A stretch of DNA of 52,523 nucleotides, taken from assembly GCA_031556065.1 (NCBI GenBank), contig JAVBTR010000019.1, positions 1-52,523 of the forward strand, in the 5' to 3' direction. This DNA is from JAVBTR01 sp031556065. GTDB lineage: Bacteria; Bacillota; Clostridia; Christensenellales; Aristaeellaceae. Positions 33,281-41,476 of the stretch are shown here, in pieces. The position numbers were made by a program, and so were the translations under genes. Each line of letters begins with the position of its first letter. The stretch's first letter is position 1. Below the pieces are notes generated by a model. That model did not search any database and was not told where the DNA came from. It saw only the letters and a program-made list of their open reading frames with translations.

Positions 33281-34192
33281 ATGAGAAAATTTGCTTTACT
33301 ATGGATTGCCATAACGCTTTTCTTTGCCCAGGCCGCCATGGCGGAAGCCACGGATATCACCGCCGCGCTGCCGATGATCAATGCTGCTGTTACCCAGGCA
33401 CAGCAGGATGGGATCACAGGTTTTGATACTGTCTTGTATGAAGAATACCCCGCCTATATTTCCGCGGTTACAGCTGCGCTCAAGCAAAGCGATGCACAAA
33501 GCATTTTTGCGCTGAACACCCCTGTGGTGGTTGATTCTTCGGCTGCGCCTGAATATAGCCGTTATTATGGGATGACACCTATGCAGTTTAACAATTTAGA
33601 CAATAATTGCATTCAAGTCGTAGGCGAGCTTTACTCTTACAATGACGAAAGCCTGATTTTAACGGAGGAGAACGCCCTAAAGGTGGATTGGGTGGGCTCT
33701 GTTACGGTGGTGCTTGAAAAGAACGGCTCTTCACCTTACCAATACCGGCTTTTATCCTTCGTTATTGAAGATGGCAGCATCCCCGCCTTTAAAACCATTG
33801 AAGCTGAAATTAACTTTTATACAAGCGACGCCATGGGCGTAAGCTTTTGCTACCCAGCCTTTATGCTGATGCACTACGAGGACGCTTCCCTGGTACAGTT
33901 TACCGGAGAACTGGATGTGACAAAAAGCAAGCTTTCCGTTTATAAGCGGGACCTGAACGATACTTCCGACTTAATCCCGGCAGATGCGGCTTCCTTCCCC
34001 AACGAAGAAATGGGCTATGTTGTTTACCACTTTGAAGTAAATGGCCTTGGATGCTTTGCTATTCGCCACCAGTTTGGCGGCAACGCCTATATTCTGCTTT
34101 TTACCTATGCCAAGGATCAGGTAAGTGCCATCGAACCTTATTTTGAACTGCTTGAAAATGCTTTTTCCCCGGATATGCTGTATAATGGTTAA
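33281..34192 (+). CDS. Secreted hypothetical protein (303 aa)
   Basis: The signal peptide is clear (MRKFALLWIAITLFFAQAAMA, cleavage near AMA-EA) and there is no lipobox, so the protein should be exported free of a lipid anchor. The mature part (about 280 residues) has no recognised domain; it looks all-beta with strands such as YRLLSFVIEDGSIPAF and VVYHFEVNGLGCFAIRHQFG, and it contains three cysteines. No transmembrane segment or sorting signal is visible. ATG 33281 follows GAGGG. It lies 12 bp before another secreted protein, and both may be envelope-stress or wall-related partners of unknown function. Confidence 0.7.
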   Translation: MRKFALLWIAITLFFAQAAMAEATDITAALPMINAAVTQAQQDGITGFDTVLYEEYPAYISAVTAALKQSDAQSIFALNTPVVVDSSAAPEYSRYYGMTPMQFNNLDNNCIQVVGELYSYNDESLILTEENALKVDWVGSVTVVLEKNGSSPYQYRLLSFVIEDGSIPAFKTIEAEINFYTSDAMGVSFCYPAFMLMHYEDASLVQFTGELDVTKSKLSVYKRDLNDTSDLIPADAASFPNEEMGYVVYHFEVNGLGCFAIRHQFGGNAYILLFTYAKDQVSAIEPYFELLENAFSPDMLYNG

Positions 34193-34204
34193 AGGAGGTG
34201 CCTT

Positions 34205-34969
34205 ATGAAAAAGCTTCTTGTTTTAGTTCTGACCTTGCTTGTTTTCACATCCACCGCTCTGGCTTCACCCCTTGAAACGTCTGCCAATTTAGAGGGCAGC
34301 GTCTATTTCCCCGAAGGGGCCGATCAATCAAGCGCTGTGTTTTCCTTTTCTTATCAATTCCCCTGCATTGTTCCCCAAAGAGAAGATGATAAAGCCATCA
34401 ATGAACATTTCGATTATATGATGAGCGATCTGATTTCCTTCACGGCACCTCTTTATGCCCAAGAGGCCTTGGATAACCAAGCCATTCCCGGAGGCGCGTA
34501 TTTAAATGTTGCAAGCCAGATAACTTGCAATACGGAGGATTATTTCAGCGTTTTAGTCACCCAGGAACATTTTTTCGGTGCCTCTGTTGGAGAAACCTGG
34601 ATTGGCTATGTGTTTAAGCGCAGCGGTGCAGACGCGGGCATGGTGCTTAGCCTAGCCAATGTGCTAAGCCTTTCTACCGCTACCAGCGATGATGGCTTTG
34701 CTTATGAAAGAGTAACCCAGAAAGCAGATGATCTGGTTTATGAGCTGATTTGGGATATTATTTCCGAACAGATGGAAAACAACGCTACGGATTATTTTGA
34801 AGGGCTGACCATCGATGATCTGAAGGCTGAATTCTACCCTGAAAGCGATTTTTATATGGATGAGAATCAAAACGTGGTATTCTTCATTCAGCCTGCCATG
34901 ATCGCCACCGAAGCTGCTGGATTGCTGGTCTACCCCTTTTCCATAGACGAATTGTTAAGTGAACTATAA
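34205..34969 (+). CDS. Secreted DUF3298-like protein (RsiV-type C-terminal domain)
   Basis: A 254-residue exported protein (signal peptide to about residue 20, ALA-SP). The C-terminal segment ESDFYMDENQNVVFFIQPAMIA followed by GLLVYPFSIDELL is the characteristic ending of DUF3298 domains, seen in the anti-sigma factor RsiV and in PdaC-type deacetylases (the 48601-49932 gene here also resembles that family). No transmembrane anchor other than the signal peptide is seen, so this would not be an RsiV itself. AAAGGAGGTG lies six bases before the ATG. It is the last gene before a bidirectional terminator. Family assignment is moderate; function unknown. Confidence 0.75.
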   Translation: MKKLLVLVLTLLVFTSTALASPLETSANLEGSVYFPEGADQSSAVFSFSYQFPCIVPQREDDKAINEHFDYMMSDLISFTAPLYAQEALDNQAIPGGAYLNVASQITCNTEDYFSVLVTQEHFFGASVGETWIGYVFKRSGADAGMVLSLANVLSLSTATSDDGFAYERVTQKADDLVYELIWDIISEQMENNATDYFEGLTIDDLKAEFYPESDFYMDENQNVVFFIQPAMIATEAAGLLVYPFSIDELLSEL

Positions 34970-34995
34970 GCAGCCACTTGGGTCAAAGTCCAAAT

Positions 34996-35038
34996 AAAAA
35001 ATGCAACCGCGGGCCATCCTGCGCGATTGCATTTTTTT
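34996..35038. terminator. Bidirectional terminator between the secreted-protein gene and rplS
   Basis: AAAATGCAA and TTGCATTTT pair around a GC-rich inner stem (GCG/CGC), flanked by an A run on the left and a T run on the right, so it can stop both convergent transcripts. Confidence 0.85.
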
Positions 35039-35045
35039 ATTTCCA

Positions 35046-35396
35046 TTAGATGCGTTTTGCTTCTTTGATCTTGGCGGCTTTGCCTTGCAGTTCACGCAAG
35101 TAGTACAGCTTCGCTCTGCGCACCTTACCGCGGCGTACCACATCGATGTGGTCCACACGGGGGGAATGCAAAGGGAAAGTACGTTCCACGCCGATGCCGT
35201 AAGAAACACGGCGGACGGTGAAGGTTTCCCGAATGCTACCATTGCGCTTTGCAATCACAGTACCTTCGAACGCCTGAAGACGTTCGCGGCTGCCTTCCAC
35301 AACCTTGACCCATACCTTAACGGTATCGCCAATGCCGAAAGCGGGCCGATCGGAACGGAGTTGTTCCTTTTCGATAGAACGGATGATTTCGCTCAT
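35046..35396 (-). CDS. rplS: Ribosomal protein L19
   Basis: L19 lies at the interface of the 30S and 50S subunits. The 116-residue product has the typical core: FGIGDTVKVWVKVVEGSRERLQAFEGTVIAKRNGS, RETFTVRRVSYGIGVERTFPLHSP and the basic C-terminus GKVRRAKLYYLREL. Start: the ATG at 35396 is nine bases behind AGGAGG; the longer reading from 35429 adds an unrelated leader sequence. Here it stands alone, without the usual rpsP-rimM-trmD neighbours, with its own promoter and terminator and a leader of about 78 bases that could fold. That makes autoregulation possible, but it is not shown. Confidence 0.97.
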   Translation of the reverse strand: MSEIIRSIEKEQLRSDRPAFGIGDTVKVWVKVVEGSRERLQAFEGTVIAKRNGSIRETFTVRRVSYGIGVERTFPLHSPRVDHIDVVRRGKVRRAKLYYLRELQGKAAKIKEAKRI

Positions 35397-35441
35397 GATG
35401 ATTTTCCTCCTTCCCTCATAGACGTTCATGCTCGTAATTCA

Positions 35442-35463
35442 TAACGGCAGCGGACCGCCCGTT
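35442..35463 (-). promoter_or_regulatory. Possible structured leader of rplS
   Basis: AACGG and CCGTT arms enclose a GC-rich inner segment in the rplS leader, between the promoter and SD. Bacillota L19 genes often have an L19 leader RNA that lets the protein repress its own synthesis. I cannot match the consensus by eye, so this is a weak call. Confidence 0.3.
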
Positions 35464-35466
35464 GTT

Positions 35467-35495
35467 TTGTCACAAAGGTGATTATAGCATATAAC
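35467..35495 (+). promoter_or_regulatory. Candidate bofA promoter, overlapping the rplS promoter
   Basis: TTGTCA (35467-35472), a 17-bp spacer and TATAAC (35490-35495), matching 5/6 and 5/6. It occupies the same DNA as the minus-strand rplS promoter, so the two cannot be bound by RNA polymerase at once. Confidence 0.55.
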
Positions 35496-35510
35496 CCCTT
35501 GCGTTTGCAA
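35481..35510 (-). promoter_or_regulatory. rplS promoter
   Basis: TTGCAA (35505-35510), an 18-bp spacer and a perfect TATAAT (35481-35486) on the minus strand, giving a leader of about 78 bases before the rplS start. Confidence 0.7.
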
Positions 35511-35566
35511 GCCTTTTTTCATATTCCATGGCCTGAATGCATAACTTGATACTGGAGGATGATGGT

Positions 35567-35821
35567 ATGTGGTTAATTCTTGCCGCCATTTCTTTTTTGG
35601 CGCTGTTTTTATACCTTTTAGGCATGGGCCTAACCCCTGATTCCAAAGCATTTATGCTAATGGAGCGGTTCTTTCTGGGTCTTGGTATTCTTTTTATATA
35701 TAATTTCATCGGCCAGTTCTTAGGCATGGGTATCGGCATCAATCCCATTACATGCTTAATTGCCGGACTTTTGGGGGTGCCTGGTCTGGGCCTTATGATG
35801 GTGATCCAGCTAATGCCTTAA
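35567..35821 (+). CDS. BofA-like sigma-K processing regulator family protein
   Basis: A small (84-residue) membrane protein with two or three hydrophobic segments. Its C-terminal half, GINPITCLIAGLLGVPGLGLMMVIQ, carries the conserved NPxTxLIAGxLGxPG motif of BofA. In Bacillus, BofA with SpoIVFA holds the SpoIVFB protease inactive until sigma-K is needed in sporulation. No other sporulation gene is in the window, so sporulation is suggested rather than proven. Start: the ATG at 35567 is eight bases behind GGAGG. The stop overlaps the convergent thiI stop by four bases (35818-35821), so no terminator fits between them. Confidence 0.8.
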   Translation: MWLILAAISFLALFLYLLGMGLTPDSKAFMLMERFFLGLGILFIYNFIGQFLGMGIGINPITCLIAGLLGVPGLGLMMVIQLMP

Positions 35822-36963
35822 AGGGTGATCATTTCCGTGCCCTCTAATGCACGCTGGATCATGGCTTCCGAATCCAGCTTTTCTTCCCCGGCCAGAATGC
35901 GGTCCATTCTGGGGTGTGTGGCGGGGTGGCGGGGAGTAAAAACGGTGCAGCAATCCTCGTAGGGCAGGGAGGAGGTTTCGAAGGTATCGATCTTTTTGGC
36001 GATATCGATAATCTCCTGCTTATCAAAGCCGATCAGGGGCCTGAATACAGGCATATCCACCACCATGTTAGTGGTGCCTAGCGCTTCCATGGTCTGGCTG
36101 GCCACCTGGCCAATGCTTTCCCCTGTGATCAACGCGGAAGAACGTTCTTTTATGGCAATCGCCTGGGCAATGCGCATCATATACCGACGCATGATCAGCG
36201 TGGTGTATTCGTCCTGGCATTTTTCGTGGATGGCCATTTGGATTTCCGTAAAGGGCACCACATGGACATGAATCTCCCCGCAGTATTCGGAAAGCTTTTT
36301 TGCCAGCGTCAGCACCTTTTCCTTGGCCCTGTCGCTGGTATAGGGGTAGGAATGAAAGTGCACAGCGTTGATCTTTACCCCCCGTTTGGCGATCATATAA
36401 CCAGCCACAGGGCTGTCGATGCCGCCGGATAAAAGCAGCGTAGCACGGCCATTGGTACCGATGGGCATTCCCCCAACGGCCATAATGGTTTCGGTATACA
36501 TGTAACAAAAATCCCGGATCTCCACATTCAGAACATGCTCCGGCTTGTGAACATCCACTGCCAGGGCGTTGCTATGGGTATACACATATCCCCCTACCTG
36601 GGCATTGATTTCGGGGGAATCCATGGGATAGCGCTTATCCGACCTGCGGGCAGTCACTTTAAAGCTGCCCTTTTTGCCCTGCATCATTTCCAGGGCTTTG
36701 TCGCAAATAGCCTGAAAATTATCCTTTTCCATTTCAATAGCCGGGCACACAGAATGCACGCCAAAGACCTTTGTAACTCGGCGAATACATTCTTGCATAT
36801 CGGTAGCATCGCTGACGAACACACGGCTGTCGTTAACCCAAACATGACCGTCCACTTCCTTTACCGCTTCCTTTACGTGGCCTACCAGCATGCGGATAAA
36901 ATAGGGGCGGTTGAGGCCTTTTAAGAAAATCTCACCAAAACGGACAAGCAGTACTTCACGCAT
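35818..36963 (-). CDS. thiI: tRNA 4-thiouridine synthase ThiI
   Basis: ThiI adenylates U8 of tRNA and transfers sulfur to make 4-thiouridine; in some bacteria it also serves thiamine synthesis. The 381-residue product has an N-terminal ferredoxin-like and THUMP region (LLVRFGEIFLKGLNRPYF, VGGYVYTHSNALAVDVHKPE) and a PP-loop ATPase SGGIDSPVAGY (about 179-188). It is the short form without a C-terminal rhodanese domain. A Cys pair in YEDCCTVFTPRHPATHP is typical. Start: the ATG at 36963 is eight bases behind AAGGAG; 41 upstream codons run back into the desulfurase gene. The cysteine desulfurase ends 4 bp upstream, which would supply its sulfur. Confidence 0.95.
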   Translation of the reverse strand: MREVLLVRFGEIFLKGLNRPYFIRMLVGHVKEAVKEVDGHVWVNDSRVFVSDATDMQECIRRVTKVFGVHSVCPAIEMEKDNFQAICDKALEMMQGKKGSFKVTARRSDKRYPMDSPEINAQVGGYVYTHSNALAVDVHKPEHVLNVEIRDFCYMYTETIMAVGGMPIGTNGRATLLLSGGIDSPVAGYMIAKRGVKINAVHFHSYPYTSDRAKEKVLTLAKKLSEYCGEIHVHVVPFTEIQMAIHEKCQDEYTTLIMRRYMMRIAQAIAIKERSSALITGESIGQVASQTMEALGTTNMVVDMPVFRPLIGFDKQEIIDIAKKIDTFETSSLPYEDCCTVFTPRHPATHPRMDRILAGEEKLDSEAMIQRALEGTEMITL

Positions 36964-36967
36964 ATTG

Positions 36968-38104
36968 TTATCTCCTTGTATACTTGCAAAGCAAGTCATA
37001 ATGCTTTTTGATTTCTTGTGCGGTATAGCGGATTTCTTCCTCTGTGGTATCCTTACAAAAGCTGAAGCGAATAGCGCATTCCGCATCCTTTTGAGGCACC
37101 TTCATGGCCAATAAGGTTTGGGATGCCTTCTGCCTGGAGGAAGAGCAGGCGGAGCCACTGGATACCAGAATTCCGCTGCCTTCCAGGGCAAAAAGCATGG
37201 TATCGCTTCGAACCGGCGGGAAGGACATATTCAGAATATGGGGCGCAGCATTTTCATCCCCAGGCTGTAAGCCGTTGACCTTTGCCGTTGGCACCGCTTC
37301 CATAATCAGTTGGTGCAAAAGCGTTTTAAGCCGCCTCATTTCAGCATTGGCTTCTTTGGGATAAGACATAACAGCCTCGTACAGCCCTGCGATGCCTGGG
37401 GTGTTTTCTGTACCGGAGCGCAGATTTTTCTCCTGACCGCCACCATAAACCACAGAATTCATGCGCAAAGCCTTATCCGCAATCAATGCCCCCACGCCCT
37501 TGGGCCCATGAAGCTTATGGGCGCTGATAGCGTAGGACTGGACACCTAACTTATCCATATCGAAATTGACCCGAAGGAACCCTTGGACCCCATCCACATG
37601 AAGGGCTGCGTTAGGGGCGAAACGATCCCGCAAATTCCCTATGGCGGAAATAGGCATCACGCTGCCGGTTTCGTTGTTAACCTGCATCACACAGACCATG
37701 ATCACGTCTTGATCCAGCATGCTTTCAAGGACGTTCATATCCACAATACCTTCTTGGGTTACGGGAACTTCCTGCGCTGTATGGCCGTATTTACTTAAAG
37801 CCAGGCAAGTTTGTTTCACCGCCGGGTGTTCCACCGCCGAATATAAAACCCGACCACCTTTTTTAATGGTGGAGCAATGGCCGATAATAGCCAGGTTATC
37901 CGCCTCGGTGCCACTGCCGGTAAATATCACCTGTTTTCCGGCCCCTAACACATGGCGGCATTCATCCACCCTTTTTTGTGCATCCATCCCGGGCTTATAT
38001 AGGGATGAAGGGTTGTAAAAGCCCTCATCCATGCACCTTATCATGGCAGCAACCACCTGCGGCGATGGCCGGGTGGTTGCGCTGTTATCCAAATATGCTT
38101 GCAT
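36968..38104 (-). CDS. Cysteine desulfurase (NifS/IscS-like, ThiI partner)
   Basis: A PLP enzyme (378 residues) that takes sulfur from cysteine as a persulfide. Visible landmarks are the N-terminal AYLDNSATTRPSP, GSGTEADNLAI, the PLP lysine Lys197 in ISAHKLHGPKG, the RSGTEN region, and the active cysteine Cys320 in VSSGSACSS; the short loop length fits the group I family that partners ThiI (as B. subtilis NifZ does). Start: ATG 38104 behind a GGAAG-type site; nine upstream codons are open but unlikely. It overlaps the reading of the next gene only at the upstream leader and sits 4 bp before thiI, so sulfur transfer to tRNA is the likely job. Confidence 0.93.
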   Translation of the reverse strand: MQAYLDNSATTRPSPQVVAAMIRCMDEGFYNPSSLYKPGMDAQKRVDECRHVLGAGKQVIFTGSGTEADNLAIIGHCSTIKKGGRVLYSAVEHPAVKQTCLALSKYGHTAQEVPVTQEGIVDMNVLESMLDQDVIMVCVMQVNNETGSVMPISAIGNLRDRFAPNAALHVDGVQGFLRVNFDMDKLGVQSYAISAHKLHGPKGVGALIADKALRMNSVVYGGGQEKNLRSGTENTPGIAGLYEAVMSYPKEANAEMRRLKTLLHQLIMEAVPTAKVNGLQPGDENAAPHILNMSFPPVRSDTMLFALEGSGILVSSGSACSSSRQKASQTLLAMKVPQKDAECAIRFSFCKDTTEEEIRYTAQEIKKHYDLLCKYTRR

Positions 38105-38118
38105 ATTGCTTCCGTTCC

Positions 38119-38649
38119 TTATACCTGCCACGCGCCTCTGGGGAGATACTTTTTAATGTATTCCACCATTTCCGGGCTGGGCTCAATCACGATAACACGC
38201 TTGTTGCTGTCTTTAACAAAATAGAAATAATAAAGCTCCGCGCCGCGGTTTAAAAACCAGTTATTGGTCTTTACATCCTTCATGGATACATAGCGGTTGA
38301 AGTTGGCGCTGTTAACAGGGCCGAAGGCTTCCACGTTTTTGACTTTCATGGTGCCAAGGCTCTTTCTTTTTTGGTTGTTGAACACCATGGCGAAATCCAT
38401 ATCGCCATTGGTGAAGGTATATTCGTAATCGGTGCGGAGGCGATCCCGGCGTAGGAAGATCAGCGCACAGGCGCCAGCGGAAATCAACAGAATAATCAGT
38501 GTAGGGATGTTGAATTCCATAAAGATAGAGCTGAACATCATCATCGCTACCAGGCCAAACAGAACCATCAGCACCAGGGACAAATAATACATGGCTTCAC
38601 TAAGGCCTTTTTGCTTTTTGACAACGACTTCTTCCATAAAATGATCCAT
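38119..38649 (-). CDS. DUF6106-like membrane protein
   Basis: A 176-residue protein with two hydrophobic segments near the N-terminus (about residues 21-44 and 48-66), then a cytoplasmic beta-rich domain (YEYTFTNGDMDFAMVFNNQKRKSLGTMKV, ELYYFYFVKDSNKRVIVIEPS, EYIKKYLPRG). The pattern resembles the DUF6106 family common in Clostridia, whose function is unknown; I cannot confirm the family without a search. AGGAGG lies eight bases before the ATG. The neighbours are a PAP2-like protein upstream (12-bp gap) and the cysteine desulfurase downstream, so it is probably part of a small operon. Confidence 0.7.
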   Translation of the reverse strand: MDHFMEEVVVKKQKGLSEAMYYLSLVLMVLFGLVAMMMFSSIFMEFNIPTLIILLISAGACALIFLRRDRLRTDYEYTFTNGDMDFAMVFNNQKRKSLGTMKVKNVEAFGPVNSANFNRYVSMKDVKTNNWFLNRGAELYYFYFVKDSNKRVIVIEPSPEMVEYIKKYLPRGAWQV

Positions 38650-38661
38650 TGTTCATACCTC

Positions 38662-39120
38662 CTAAAATGCTAAATAAATTCCGGTTACAATAACCCCCAG
38701 AATGAACCCGGCAAACACTTCCAAGGGCGTATGCCCTACCAGTTCCTTCAGCGCTTCATCGGAAATGGGCTTGCCGTCGATCAGCACATCCCGAAGTATC
38801 TGGTTGATGACAACAGCCTGGTTGCCCGTTTCCCTGCGAACACCGGAGGCGTCATACATAACGATGGCGGCCAAGACGAAGGTAATGGCAAAGGCGGCAG
38901 AATCGTAACCAAGGTTGTGTCCTACCATCAAAGCCAGTGCCACCACAAAGGATGTATGGGAACTTGGCATACCACCGGAGCCAAGCAAGCGCCTGAAGTT
39001 GAGCTTTTTTTCGATAAGGCCATAGATTGGTACTTTTAACACCTGAGCCGTAAACCAGCTTATTAAGGCACAGCTGAGAATATGGTTTTCAAAAATCTTT
39101 AGTAGCAATTCCAGTTGCAT
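38662..39120 (-). CDS. Divergent PAP2 family membrane protein (YuiD/DUF212-like)
   Basis: A 152-residue membrane protein with three or four hydrophobic segments. It matches the YuiD family: LGSGGMPSSHTSFVVALA is the acid-phosphatase-type GxxSSH motif with the nucleophile histidine region, followed by MYDASGVRRETGNQAVVINQIL and HTPLEVFAGFILGVIV. YuiD proteins are relatives of PAP2 lipid phosphatases, but the full phosphatase motif set is not complete, and the substrate is unknown. Start: the ATG at 39120 lies behind GGAGG; a longer reading adds five residues. It precedes the DUF6106-like gene by 12 bp and follows ispA by about 30 bp. Confidence 0.85.
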   Translation of the reverse strand: MQLELLLKIFENHILSCALISWFTAQVLKVPIYGLIEKKLNFRRLLGSGGMPSSHTSFVVALALMVGHNLGYDSAAFAITFVLAAIVMYDASGVRRETGNQAVVINQILRDVLIDGKPISDEALKELVGHTPLEVFAGFILGVIVTGIYLAF

Positions 39121-39150
39121 TCGGCGCGCCTCCAAGACATAAGCTAATAC

Positions 39151-40023
39151 CTATTTTACCCGGTGTAGTGTACTGATTGCAAGTGTTTCCAAAAACTTTC
39201 CTTTTGTCCCGAAAATGGCCAGCGAATCAACAGCATCTTTAATGTGCTCTTCCGCCTGATGATTGGTCTTTTCAACCCCCTTCAGGGAAACCCATGTAAG
39301 TTTTTCATGAACAGAATCCATACCGGTTTTTTTGCCCAGAAGCTTTTCATCCCCCACAACGTCCAACAGATCATCCACCATTTGAAAGGCCATCCCCAAA
39401 TGAAACCCATAAGCGATTCCGGCTTGAACCTCTTCTGCTGCTGCACCTGCCAAACGGAGCCCGGCTTCAAGACCCGCCGTAATCAGGTCCGCCGTTTTAT
39501 GGGTGTGGATGTAGGTTACCAAATCCTCCGTAGGCTTTTGCCCCTCTTGTGTTACATCCACCGTTTGGCCAGCCACCATGCCTGTGACCCCGCTGCGGCG
39601 GGCCACGGTCTCCATAGCCGCGATAGCCGCTTTGGGGTCTTCGGCGTTTAAAGAGGCTTTCAGCATGCTTTCAAAGGCGAAATGTAAGAGCCCATCCCCT
39701 GCTAAAATAGCCACGCCCTCCCCATAAACCTTATGGCTGGTGGGTTTGCCACGGCGAAGGTCGTCGTCATCCATGGCGGGAAGATCGTCGTGAATAATGG
39801 AATAGGTATGAATCATTTCCAGCGCCAGCGCATAGGGCATGCAAGGCTTCACATCTTCTTTTTTAAGGCCGTACGCTGCCAGCATCAGCACGGGTCGAAG
39901 ACGCTTGCCGCCAGCCAAAAGGCTATAGCCCATGGCATCTTTCAGCTTTAAAGGGATATCATCCCTCTTTAAAAGAAGCGCCAACGCTTCTTCCGTCAGA
40001 CTCTGGTATGCTTCATAATCCAT
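39151..40023 (-). CDS. ispA: Polyprenyl (farnesyl) diphosphate synthase
   Basis: IspA condenses isopentenyl diphosphate with allylic diphosphates to make farnesyl diphosphate, the precursor of undecaprenyl lipids used in wall synthesis. The 290-residue protein has the first aspartate-rich motif HDDLPAMDDDDLRRGKPTSH (79-98), the second MVDDLLDVVGD (about 216-226), LLAGGKRLRPVL and GMVAGQTVDVT. Start: the ATG at 40023 shares one base with the xseB stop (TAATG). The order ispA-xseB-xseA-folD is conserved in many Bacillota; ispA is last in this run. Confidence 0.94.
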   Translation of the reverse strand: MDYEAYQSLTEEALALLLKRDDIPLKLKDAMGYSLLAGGKRLRPVLMLAAYGLKKEDVKPCMPYALALEMIHTYSIIHDDLPAMDDDDLRRGKPTSHKVYGEGVAILAGDGLLHFAFESMLKASLNAEDPKAAIAAMETVARRSGVTGMVAGQTVDVTQEGQKPTEDLVTYIHTHKTADLITAGLEAGLRLAGAAAEEVQAGIAYGFHLGMAFQMVDDLLDVVGDEKLLGKKTGMDSVHEKLTWVSLKGVEKTNHQAEEHIKDAVDSLAIFGTKGKFLETLAISTLHRVK

Positions 40024-40259
40024 TATTCCTTCTCCTGTGCAAAGGTTTCTTCTGAAAGTTCTCCGTCCCGGTTCACTAAAACCGTCATCCGCTGCTTGGA
40101 TTCCTCCAACTGCTTTTGAAGGGTCTTTTCAAGCTTTGTGCCCTGTTCGTAAAGGCCCATGCTTTCTTCCAAAGAAATGCCGCCCCGCTCCATCTTTTCT
40201 ACGATGGCTTCCAGGGCTATCAACTGTTCATCGAAGGATGGCTTTTTTTCTGCCTTCAT
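40023..40259 (-). CDS. xseB: Exodeoxyribonuclease VII small subunit
   Basis: A 78-residue helical subunit that binds XseA; the complex degrades single-stranded DNA from both ends. It shows the family block PSFDEQLIALEAIVEKMERGGISLEESMGLYEQG and an acidic C-terminal tail. It overlaps xseA by four bases (ATGA) and ispA by one base, so all three are translationally coupled. The length is normal. Confidence 0.94.
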   Translation of the reverse strand: MKAEKKPSFDEQLIALEAIVEKMERGGISLEESMGLYEQGTKLEKTLQKQLEESKQRMTVLVNRDGELSEETFAQEKE

Positions 40260-41476
40260 GGGGTAACCTCCTCTACCTTCGCCTGAGCGGAGCCGCTAAA
40301 GAACATAAGGTTAATCAAATCCCCCTGTTCTAATTGCTGGGCCTCTGTCACCGCTTTTTCCTTGTAATAAGCGATGGCATAACCCCGCTTTAAAACCGCA
40401 TTGGGACTTAATGCCGTCAACTTGGCGCTTAAATGATTTAATCGCTGAGTATGCCTTGAAAGCATATCAGCTCCAGCCATTTCTAAGCGGTGCTTTAGCC
40501 CGTTTAAACGCTTTTCTTTTTCTAGCAGCGCCATATCAGGTCTTGCTTTGATTAGCCGCTGCGACAGCAGACGCAGCCTTTGTTCGCTTGCGTAATAGTT
40601 CATTTGCATGGCGTTTGCCATGCGGGTTTTTGCATCCGCCAAAGCGCCCAACCACTCCCTGCGATCGGTGACAGCAATTTCCGCCGCCTGGGATGGGGTG
40701 GCTGCTCGACAATCGGCCACGAAATCAGCGATGGTAAAATCGGTCTCGTGACCCACTGCGGAAATAATAGGGATACTGCTTTTCACAATGGCCATGGCCA
40801 TATGCTCGCTATTAAAAGCCCATAAATCCTCTATGGAGCCGCCGCCGCGGCCCAGAATAATCACATTCACCGTGCCGCTCCGGTTAAAATAATCGATGGC
40901 CTGTACGATCTCTTCCGCTGCCCCGTCCCCTTGAACCTTTACAGGGTAAAGCACCAAAGGAATGTTGGGGTTACGCCTGTTGGCTACCGTTTGTATATCG
41001 TGGACCACCGCACCCTTAGGGGATGTAATGATACCGATTTTTTTCGGCCAAACTGGAACAGGTTTTTTTATAGACGGATCAAAATAGCCTTGCTTTTCAA
41101 GCTTTTCTTTTAGCTCCATGAACCGGGCGTATAGCTCGCCAACCCCATCCCGGCGCAGCTCTTCCACATAAAACTGGTAGCTGCCATCCTTGGAATACAA
41201 GGACACATTCCCTGTTAAAACAAGGGATTCCCCATCCACCGGCGGCTTGCCCACCAGAAAATTATTCTGGCGAAACATGACGCAGTTGATTCGGGCATTT
41301 TCATCCTTCAGGGAAAAATACCAATGGCCGGAAGGATAACGCTTCATGTTGCTGATCTCGCCCCGAATTTGGACAGCCCTTAGCATGGGGTCCTGAGCCA
41401 AAGACTTCCGCACATACTCGTTTAACTCGAACACGGTTAAAACGTGCTGGGCGAATAGCCTGTTACTTCCGTTCAT
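40256..41476 (-). CDS. xseA: Exodeoxyribonuclease VII large subunit
   Basis: XseA is the catalytic subunit of exonuclease VII. The 406-residue protein has an N-terminal OB fold (VQIRGEISNMKRYPSGHWYFSLKDENARINCVMF), the catalytic domain with KIGIITSPKGAVVHDI, VIILGRGGGSIEDLWAFNSE and SAVGHETDFTIADFVADCRAATPSQAAE, and a C-terminal helical region that binds XseB, ending LKRGYAIAY. It overlaps folD by 14 bp at its start and xseB by 4 bp at its end. Confidence 0.96.
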   Translation of the reverse strand: MNGSNRLFAQHVLTVFELNEYVRKSLAQDPMLRAVQIRGEISNMKRYPSGHWYFSLKDENARINCVMFRQNNFLVGKPPVDGESLVLTGNVSLYSKDGSYQFYVEELRRDGVGELYARFMELKEKLEKQGYFDPSIKKPVPVWPKKIGIITSPKGAVVHDIQTVANRRNPNIPLVLYPVKVQGDGAAEEIVQAIDYFNRSGTVNVIILGRGGGSIEDLWAFNSEHMAMAIVKSSIPIISAVGHETDFTIADFVADCRAATPSQAAEIAVTDRREWLGALADAKTRMANAMQMNYYASEQRLRLLSQRLIKARPDMALLEKEKRLNGLKHRLEMAGADMLSRHTQRLNHLSAKLTALSPNAVLKRGYAIAYYKEKAVTEAQQLEQGDLINLMFFSGSAQAKVEEVTP

